Position numbers and translations under genes: made by a program. This document shows, one piece after another, positions 58,465-64,000 of a stretch of 64,000 nt of DNA. The notes under the pieces were generated by a model, which was given only the letters and a program-made list of their open reading frames with translations, did no database searches and was not told where the DNA came from. Origin of the DNA: Xinfangfangia pollutisoli (GTDB lineage Bacteria > Pseudomonadota > Alphaproteobacteria > Rhodobacterales > Rhodobacteraceae); the NCBI RefSeq assembly GCF_020179405.1, contig NZ_JAICBZ010000005.1:30615-94614 (forward strand), written 5' to 3'. Numbering within the stretch: the stretch's first letter is position 1; the number at the start of each line of letters is the position of its first letter.

Positions 58465-59157
58465 TCAGCCCAGCGCGTAGCCGGCACCGCGGACAGTGCG
58501 GACCGGGTCTTCGCCGCCGAATTGCATCAGGCTTTTGCGCAGGCGCCCGACATGGACATCAACGGTGCGGGTATCGACATAGATGTCGCGGCCCCAGACC
58601 CGGTCCAAGAGCTGTTCACGGCTCCAGACCCGGCCGGGCTTTTCCATCAAGGTGGTCAGCAGGCGAAACTCGGTCGGGCCAAGCCGCAGCACCTTGTCGG
58701 CGCGGTAGACCCGGTGGGTTTCGGGGTCGAGCCGGATATCGTCGAATTCCAGCACCACCCCCGCGGTCGAGGGCCGCACGCGGCGCAATTGCGCGCGGGT
58801 GCGGGCCATCAGTTCCAGAACCGAATAGGGCTTGATCACATAGTCATCGGCGCCGGTTTCCAGGCCGCGGATCCGGTCGACCTCTTCGGCGCGGGCCGAC
58901 AGCATGATGATCGGGATCCCCCGCGTCTCGGGCCGCATCTTCAGCCGCCGGCAGACCTCGATCCCCGACAGTTTCGGCATCATCCAGTCAAGAATGATGA
59001 TATCGGGCGCCTCTTCCTCGACCAGGATCAGCGCATCCTCGCCATTGTCGGCCGAAACCACCCGGAAGCCTTCGGCATCGAGATTGTAGGACAGGACCTC
59101 GCGCTGCGCGGGTTCGTCCTCGACCAGAAGCACTGTGGGCCTGCTGTCTTGCGCCAT
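58465..59157 (-). CDS. phoB: Phosphate regulon response regulator
   Basis: A 230-residue OmpR/PhoB-type regulator. The receiver domain has E13-D14, phospho-acceptor D57 (IIILDWMMPKLSG) and K in DDYVIKPYS. The winged-helix output domain has EFRLLTTLMEKPGRVWSREQ, with YVDTRTVDVHVGRLRKSL next. ATG 59157. Last gene of the pst-pho operon. The sensor phoR is not in the window. It should bind the Pho-box-like site upstream of pstC. Confidence 0.95.
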   Translation of the reverse strand: MAQDSRPTVLLVEDEPAQREVLSYNLDAEGFRVVSADNGEDALILVEEEAPDIIILDWMMPKLSGIEVCRRLKMRPETRGIPIIMLSARAEEVDRIRGLETGADDYVIKPYSVLELMARTRAQLRRVRPSTAGVVLEFDDIRLDPETHRVYRADKVLRLGPTEFRLLTTLMEKPGRVWSREQLLDRVWGRDIYVDTRTVDVHVGRLRKSLMQFGGEDPVRTVRGAGYALG

Positions 59158-59179
59158 GCCGCGTTCCCCTTTCCGACCG

Positions 59180-59881
59180 TCAGTCCACCGACTCGCCAAG
59201 CGAATCGAATTTCGGCCGATCGTCGGCAGGCAGCTGGCCATCGACCAGATAGATCACCTGCTCGGCAATGCCGGTGGCATGATCGCCCACGCGCTCGATG
59301 TTCTTGGCGATGAAATGCAGATGCATGCAGGCCGAGATCGTGCGCGGGTCTTCCAGCATATAGGTCAGGAACTGGCGGAACAGCGCATTGTACATCTGGT
59401 CCACTTCCTGATCGCGACGGCGCACCTCTTTCGCCTTCTCGACATCGCGGGCGATATAGGCGTCCAGCGCATCCGACAGCTGCGAGACCACGGTCTTGGC
59501 CATCCGCCGCACCGCGCCCGGCGCGCCATTCACCGGCGACATCTGCATCAGGACCAGGCTGCGCTTGGCCAGGTTCTTGGCGTAATCGCCCGACCGTTCC
59601 AGCGCCGCCGCCATCCGCATCACCGTCAGCACGGTGCGCAGATCGGTGGCCGTGGGCGCGCGCAGCGCGATGACGCGGGCGCAATCGGTCTGGATCAGCT
59701 CTTCCAGCGCGTCGATTGCCGCATCGCCCGCGCGGACCTGTTCGGCCAGCACCTCATCGCGGCGTTCCAGCGCTTCGGCCGCATCGAGAAGCGCCTTCTC
59801 GACCAGACCGCCCATCTTCATCACCTGGGCCTGCACCGCTTCCAGATCGCGGTCGAAAGCAGAGACGATATGTTGTTCCAT
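59180..59881 (-). CDS. phoU: Phosphate signalling protein PhoU
   Basis: A 233-residue all-helical protein with two PhoU repeats (FDRDLEAVQAQVMKMGGLVE and the ERSGDYAKNLAKRS / ERVGDHATGIAEQV metal-binding motifs E-x-x-x-D). It links the Pst transporter to PhoR and prevents the starvation response at high phosphate. ATG at 59881, 18 bases after the pstB stop. Confidence 0.96.
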   Translation of the reverse strand: MEQHIVSAFDRDLEAVQAQVMKMGGLVEKALLDAAEALERRDEVLAEQVRAGDAAIDALEELIQTDCARVIALRAPTATDLRTVLTVMRMAAALERSGDYAKNLAKRSLVLMQMSPVNGAPGAVRRMAKTVVSQLSDALDAYIARDVEKAKEVRRRDQEVDQMYNALFRQFLTYMLEDPRTISACMHLHFIAKNIERVGDHATGIAEQVIYLVDGQLPADDRPKFDSLGESVD

Positions 59882-59898
59882 TCTTCTGTCCCCTGCGA

Positions 59899-60702
59899 TC
59901 AGCCGATGCGGCCGGAAATGTAGGATTCGGTCCTGGGATCGACCGGATTGGTGAAGATCGTGGTCGTGTCGCCATATTCCACCAGATTGCCCAGGTGGAA
60001 GAAGGCGGTCTTCTGGCTGACCCGCGCGGCCTGCTGCATCGAATGGGTCACGATCACCACCGAGAAATTCGCGCGCAATTCGTCGATCAGCTCTTCGACC
60101 TGCGCCGTGGCGATCGGGTCCAGCGCCGAGCAGGGTTCGTCCATCAGCAAGACTTCGGGCGAGGTCGCCACCGCCCGCGCGATGCACAGCCGCTGCTGCT
60201 GGCCGCCCGACAGGCCGGTGCCGGGGGCTGCAAGCCGGTCCTTCACCTCGTTCCACAGCGCGGCCTTCTTCAGGCTGGATTCGACCACCTCATCCAGTTC
60301 CGCCTTGTTGCGCACCAGCCCGTGGATGCGCGGGCCGTAAGCCACATTGTCGTAGATCGACTTCGGGAAGGGGTTGGGCTTCTGGAACACCATCCCCACC
60401 TTGGCGCGCAGTTGCACCGGGTCCACCCGCACATCGCGGATGTCTTCGCCATCAAGCAGGATCTTGCCCTCGACCCGGCAGATCGGGATCGTGTCGTTCA
60501 TCCGGTTGAGGCAGCGCAGGAAGGTGGATTTCCCGCAGCCCGAGGGGCCGATGAAGGCCGTCACCGCCTTGTCGAGAATGTCGACCGAGACATCCTTGAT
60601 GGCATGGGTGTCGCCGTAATAGACCTGCACGTCGCGCGCGGTGATCTTGGCCTGATTGGTCTGCACGGTCCGCTCCGTGATCCGCATGTCGTTCATGTTC
60701 AT
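59899..60702 (-). CDS. pstB: Phosphate ABC transporter ATP-binding protein
   Basis: A 267-residue ABC ATPase. Walker [16 protein letters not shown]-loop [18 protein letters not shown], signature [13 protein letters not shown], Walker [14 protein letters not shown] and the H-loop [11 protein letters not shown] are all present. [10 protein letters not shown] is specific for PstB. An N-terminal extension of about 20 residues is normal for the family. Between pstA and phoU. Confidence 0.97.
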   Translation of the reverse strand: MNMNDMRITERTVQTNQAKITARDVQVYYGDTHAIKDVSVDILDKAVTAFIGPSGCGKSTFLRCLNRMNDTIPICRVEGKILLDGEDIRDVRVDPVQLRAKVGMVFQKPNPFPKSIYDNVAYGPRIHGLVRNKAELDEVVESSLKKAALWNEVKDRLAAPGTGLSGGQQQRLCIARAVATSPEVLLMDEPCSALDPIATAQVEELIDELRANFSVVIVTHSMQQAARVSQKTAFFHLGNLVEYGDTTTIFTNPVDPRTESYISGRIG

Positions 60703-60723
60703 ACTCGCTTTTCCCGTGTGGCC

Positions 60724-62079
60724 CTACCAGCGGCGCTCGAACTTGCGGCGCAGCAGGATGGCAGAGACATTCATGATCAGAAGGAAGACCAGCAGCACGA
60801 TGATCGCCCCGTTCGACCGCTCGATGAAGGCCGGGTCCGAGCGCGAGGCCCAGCTGTAGACCTGCACCGGCAGGGCGGTGGCCGGATCGCCGAAGCCGTC
60901 CAGCGGCGCGCCGGGGTAATTGTCGACGAAGGCGACCATGCCGATCAGCAGAAGCGGCGCGGTTTCGCCCAGGGCGCTGGCCAGGCCCAGGATCGCGCCG
61001 GTCAGGATGCCGGGCATGGCCAAGGGCAGCACATGGTGGAACACCGTCTGCATCCGCGAGGCGCCGACGCCCAGTGCGGCATCGCGGATCGAGGGCGGCA
61101 CCGCCTTGATCGCCGAGCGGGTGGCAATGATGATCGTGGGCATGGTCATCAGGCTGATCACCAGCGCGCCGACCAGCGACGAGGATTGCGGGAATTCCAT
61201 GAAGTTGATGAAGACCGCAAGCCCCAGGATCCCGAAGACGATCGACGGCACCGCCGCCAGATTGGCGATGTTGACCTCGATCAGGTCGGTCCAGCGGTTC
61301 TTGGGGGCGAATTCCTCAAGATAGATGCTGGCGGCCACGCCAACGGGCACGCACATCACCGCCACCATCAGCATCATGTACAAGGAACCCACCAGCGCCA
61401 CGCCCAGACCCGCGGCTTCGGGCCGCTGGTCCGAGGCATCGGGAAGGGTCAGGAATTGCAGGTTCAGCTTCTTGGCCAGCATGCCCGCCGCGATCAGCTT
61501 GTCGGCCAGGACCAGCTGCTCGGGCGTCACATTGCCGTCGCGCTGCGCCGTGTCCATGGTGACGCGGCCCTTCAGATAGCCGTCGATCCGCCCGCCGGCC
61601 AGCACCGTGACCTCGATCGTCTTGCCCAGCAGCGACGGGTCGGCCAGAACCTGTGCCCGCAGCTGGCCCGGCGCATCCTTCGAGATCATCGCGGCCGCGT
61701 CCTTTTCCGACGCCTCGCCCAGGTCGATCCCCTTGGCCTGCAGCGCGGCCAGGAACGAGGCCGTCAGCACCTTGCCATAGCCGATGGTGGTCACCTTGGC
61801 CATTTCGTCGCGATTGCCATTGCCCTTGGGGTCAAGGACGCTGGCATCCAGCGTGACCGGGAAGGTCAGCTTGGCCTGCACGAAGGCCGAGGTGCCGTCG
61901 CGCACGATGATGAACAGCATCAGGGCCAGGATCGCCAGGCTGACCGCGATCGCCGCGATGCCGTAATACTTGAACCGTGCCTCGACCCGGTTCCGGCGCT
62001 TCATCTCGGGCGAAGCGATCAGGATCGACCGCCGCGTCCTGCCCAGGGGGCTGCTGCCCGCTGCCGAAAGATCGGTCAT
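60724..62079 (-). CDS. pstA: Phosphate ABC transporter permease PstA
   Basis: A 451-residue permease, longer than the about 300-residue E. coli PstA. After the first membrane helix (about residues 38-60) comes a periplasmic insertion of about 150 residues (DUF3333 type, with DEMAKVTTIGYGKVLTASFL) before the permease core. The core has EEFAPKNRWTDLIEVNIANL and the EAA-like loop RDAALGVGASRMQTVFHHV. Overlaps pstC by four bases. Confidence 0.95.
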   Translation of the reverse strand: MTDLSAAGSSPLGRTRRSILIASPEMKRRNRVEARFKYYGIAAIAVSLAILALMLFIIVRDGTSAFVQAKLTFPVTLDASVLDPKGNGNRDEMAKVTTIGYGKVLTASFLAALQAKGIDLGEASEKDAAAMISKDAPGQLRAQVLADPSLLGKTIEVTVLAGGRIDGYLKGRVTMDTAQRDGNVTPEQLVLADKLIAAGMLAKKLNLQFLTLPDASDQRPEAAGLGVALVGSLYMMLMVAVMCVPVGVAASIYLEEFAPKNRWTDLIEVNIANLAAVPSIVFGILGLAVFINFMEFPQSSSLVGALVISLMTMPTIIIATRSAIKAVPPSIRDAALGVGASRMQTVFHHVLPLAMPGILTGAILGLASALGETAPLLLIGMVAFVDNYPGAPLDGFGDPATALPVQVYSWASRSDPAFIERSNGAIIVLLVFLLIMNVSAILLRRKFERRW

Positions 62080-63536
62080 TCATATTGCTCCCGGTAGGTG
62101 CGCACGATCCAGAGCGCAAACACGTTCAGCCCCAGGGTGATGACGAACAGCGTAATCCCCAGCGCGAAGGCGACCAGCGTTTCGGGGGCCGCGAAATCGG
62201 TGTCGCCGGTCAGCTGGCCCACGATCTTGACGGTCATCGTGGTCATGGCTTCGAAGGGGTTGAGGCTCAGCTTCGCCGCCGCCCCCGCGCCCATGGTCAC
62301 GATCATCGTCTCGCCGATGGCCCGGCTGGCGGCCATCAGCACCGCCCCCATGATCCCCGGCAGGGCCGCGGGCAGGATCACCTGCTTGACGGTTTCCGAT
62401 TTGGTGGCGCCGATGCCGAAGCTGCCATCGCGCAAGCTTTGCGGCACCGAGTTGATGATGTCGTCCGAAAGCGACGAGATGAAGGGGATGTTCAGGATCC
62501 CGATCACGATCCCCGCCGTCATCACCGAAGACCCCGAATTGCCCAGGCCCAGCGGCTGGGCAAAGTAATCGCGCAGGAAGGGCCCCACCGTGATCAGCGC
62601 GAACAGGCCGAAGACCACGGTCGGGATGCCGGCGATCACCTCGATCAGCGGCTTCACCCAGGCGCGCACCCGCTTTGACGCATATTCCGCCAGGTAGATC
62701 GCGGCGAACAGGCCCAGAGGCACCGCAACCACCATCGAGATCAGGGTGATGTACAGCGTGCCCCACAGAAGCGGCAGGAAGCCCAGCTGCGAGCCGCCGC
62801 GGAAATTCGGGCTCCAGGTCAGGCCGAAGAAGAATTCGGTGAAGGGATACTGGCGGAAGAAGTTCACGCTTTCGCTGAACAGCGACCAGATGATGCCCAC
62901 CGTGGTCAGGATCGCGATGGTCGAGGCCAGCATCAAGAGGCCCAGCATCACGCGTTCCACCCGGTTGCGGGCCCAGAGGTCGGGCTTGGTCACGGCCAGG
63001 GCGTAGATCAGGCCCAGGACCGCGACGGCGATGACGACGATCATCCGCCACAGCGCGAATTGCGCGGTGATCTCGCGGTATTCCTGGGCGGCCGACAGCA
63101 CATCATGCGTCACGGCCGAGCCCAGCGCCACGCCGACCCGCGCCAGCTTGTCGCGCACATCGGTGAATTCGGTGCGCAGCATGGACGCTTCGTTTTCGGT
63201 CATCTGCCCGCCCGCGACCGCGGCATCAAGGCCCGCCGCCAGACGGCGGACATCGGCCATGGTCAGTTCCAGCGCCGTGGGATCGGCGGTCATCGCGGCG
63301 GGCAGCGTGTCGGTCACCGCGCGCTGGACGATGATCGGCTGGGCGATCACCCAGAGGATCATCAGCAGCACCGCCGGCAGAAGCGACATCAGCGCTGCAT
63401 GCCAGCCGTAATAGGCGGGCAGAGAATGCAGCAGTTTCGGGTTGCCGCCCGCCCGCGCCAAGGCGCGCCGCCGGCCCAGCACGAAGCCGGCAGCCGCGAT
63501 CGCGGCCAGGATCAGAAGAAGAAGAAGGACCGTCAT
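62076..63536 (-). CDS. pstC: Phosphate ABC transporter permease PstC
   Basis: A 486-residue permease. Two N-terminal helices and a helical region of about 200 residues precede the core, which has YLAEYASKRVRAWVKPLIEV and the EAA loop RDGSFGIGATKSETVKQVIL. The start at ATG 63536 (MTVLLLLLILAAIAAAGF) is chosen because a Pho-box-like site lies 75 bases upstream. First gene of the operon in this window; no pstS precedes it. Confidence 0.93.
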   Translation of the reverse strand: MTVLLLLLILAAIAAAGFVLGRRRALARAGGNPKLLHSLPAYYGWHAALMSLLPAVLLMILWVIAQPIIVQRAVTDTLPAAMTADPTALELTMADVRRLAAGLDAAVAGGQMTENEASMLRTEFTDVRDKLARVGVALGSAVTHDVLSAAQEYREITAQFALWRMIVVIAVAVLGLIYALAVTKPDLWARNRVERVMLGLLMLASTIAILTTVGIIWSLFSESVNFFRQYPFTEFFFGLTWSPNFRGGSQLGFLPLLWGTLYITLISMVVAVPLGLFAAIYLAEYASKRVRAWVKPLIEVIAGIPTVVFGLFALITVGPFLRDYFAQPLGLGNSGSSVMTAGIVIGILNIPFISSLSDDIINSVPQSLRDGSFGIGATKSETVKQVILPAALPGIMGAVLMAASRAIGETMIVTMGAGAAAKLSLNPFEAMTTMTVKIVGQLTGDTDFAAPETLVAFALGITLFVITLGLNVFALWIVRTYREQYE

Positions 63537-63610
63537 GACACCGTCCGCTTGGGGTTGATCGGGCCCGATTCCCGGGCCCGTCCGTTCTGCGGTGGTGATG
63601 CTGCGGTTTT

Positions 63611-63628
63611 GTAACCCGCGTGTGACAG
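63611..63628 (-). promoter_or_regulatory. Pho-box-like site upstream of pstC
   Basis: On the minus strand CTGTCAC-ACGC-GGGTTAC: a first half-site close to the PhoB consensus CTGTCAT, a four-base spacer and a weaker second half-site. It lies about 75 bases before the pstC start codon, a suitable distance for PhoB activation of the operon. Confidence 0.5.
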
Positions 63629-63686
63629 TTTCGCGAAATCCCGGCGTCGCGGCCGGGTGCAAGCGGCCGGGTGCAAGCGGGCAGCG

Positions 63687-64000
63687 TCAGGCCTTGGCCA
63701 GCAAGGCCTCGATTTCGGCGCGCGACGGCATGGCGCCCGCCGTGCCGGGCCGGGTCACGCTGATCGCGGCCGTGGCGCTGGCAAAGCGCAGGGCGGCCTC
63801 GATCTTCTGGCCTTCCGACAGGGCCACCGCCAGGCCGCCGTTGAAGGCATCGCCCGCGCCGGTGGTCTCAGTGACCGGCCCGGCCTTTAGCGCCGGCACA
63901 TGCAGGCAGCGCGCGCGGTCGCGGTACAGCGCGCCTTGCGCGCCCAGCGTGATCACCACCGCCCCCCCCCCGGCCGCAATCGCCGCGCGCAGGCCAGCAT
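63687..64000 (-). CDS. Ribokinase-family sugar kinase, 5' end outside window
   Basis: C-terminal about 104 residues of a PfkB-family kinase; the start lies beyond the window. The catalytic Asp is in TETTGAGDAFNGGLAVAL, preceded by VVITLGAQGALYRD and followed by AISVTRPGTAGAMPS, which fits ribokinase best. A run of ten C (ten G in the coding strand, 63962-63971) encodes three glycines just before VVITLG. Not obviously linked to the pst operon. Confidence 0.85.
   Translation of the reverse strand, partial: AGLRAAIAAGGGAVVITLGAQGALYRDRARCLHVPALKAGPVTETTGAGDAFNGGLAVALSEGQKIEAALRFASATAAISVTRPGTAGAMPSRAEIEALLAKA

Noticed and set aside
1..64000. tRNA, rRNA, CRISPR arrays, insertion sequences
   Set aside because: No cloverleaf with T-loop consensus, no regularly spaced identical repeats with unique spacers, and no transposase-like protein was recognised by eye.

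Overview
The window is a GC-rich chromosomal segment of an alphaproteobacterium, almost certainly a member of the Rhodobacterales (Rhodobacter/Paracoccus/Gemmobacter-like). The main evidence is a complete RcGTA-type gene transfer agent cluster ending in cysE. Supporting evidence is the sulfite-reduction operon with its DUF2849 and DUF934 partners, and promoters of the TTGAC(A/T)-N17-TAGA type. No tRNA, rRNA, insertion sequence, integrase or CRISPR array was seen, and no gene-free stretch exceeds 300 bases. The genus cannot be fixed from the sequence alone.

Layout. 1-1.8 kb: a PlsC-like acyltransferase (cut by the window edge), cysE and a small GTA-linked gene. 1.8-15.9 kb (minus strand): the GTA structural operon in canonical order, from terminase small subunit (15.7 kb) through terminase, portal, protease, capsid, neck, tail tube, chaperones, tape measure, distal tail, hub and NlpC/P60 peptidase to the large baseplate protein at 1.8 kb. 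All frames are open. It is preceded by a promoter, a short leader ORF and an intrinsic terminator-like hairpin, and is interrupted by two more hairpins. 16-19.2 kb: mltG, fabF and a lytic transglycosylase. 19.5-25 kb: ssb, a membrane acyltransferase, sufT, a cytochrome P450 with an EamA exporter, tpiA and an A-type Fe-S carrier. 25.1-30.6 kb: an AsnC-type regulator divergent from the assimilatory sulfate operon cobA-DUF2849-cysI-cysH-DUF934, then a ferredoxin-NADP reductase.

30.6-41 kb: an alanine-rich membrane protein, infC (apparently starting at ATA), a molybdopterin-binding protein with XdhC, an alanine-repeat OmpA-family protein, CoxE- and CoxD-like maturation factors, and a LysR regulator divergent from glutaryl-CoA dehydrogenase. 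41-47.5 kb: four glycosyltransferase-like genes, three of them related in tandem, plus a protein of unknown function. 47.5-53.4 kb: an LprI-like protein, pyrC, pyrE, dnaB, a lipoprotein and moaA. 53.5-55.1 kb: a PhnB-like protein and the iron set bfr-bfd-hemP plus a small ORF. 55.2-58.3 kb: an NnrU-like protein and a kinase/class-III-aminotransferase pair. 58.5-63.5 kb: pstC-pstA-pstB-phoU-phoB. The window ends inside a ribokinase-family gene.

Working links: the GTA genes build a small tailed particle that packages host DNA. cobA supplies siroheme precursor to CysI while CysH supplies sulfite and CysE makes the acceptor O-acetylserine. XdhC, CoxD, CoxE and MoaA point to molybdenum hydroxylase maturation, although no hydroxylase subunit is present. 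The pst-pho genes form the phosphate uptake/sensing unit with a Pho-box-like site. The most unusual signals are regulatory DNA: the GTA leader hairpin, a sense-oriented terminator module inside the GTA operon, a family of AT-rich perfect palindromes in intercistronic gaps, and repeated terminator modules with a conserved tail.
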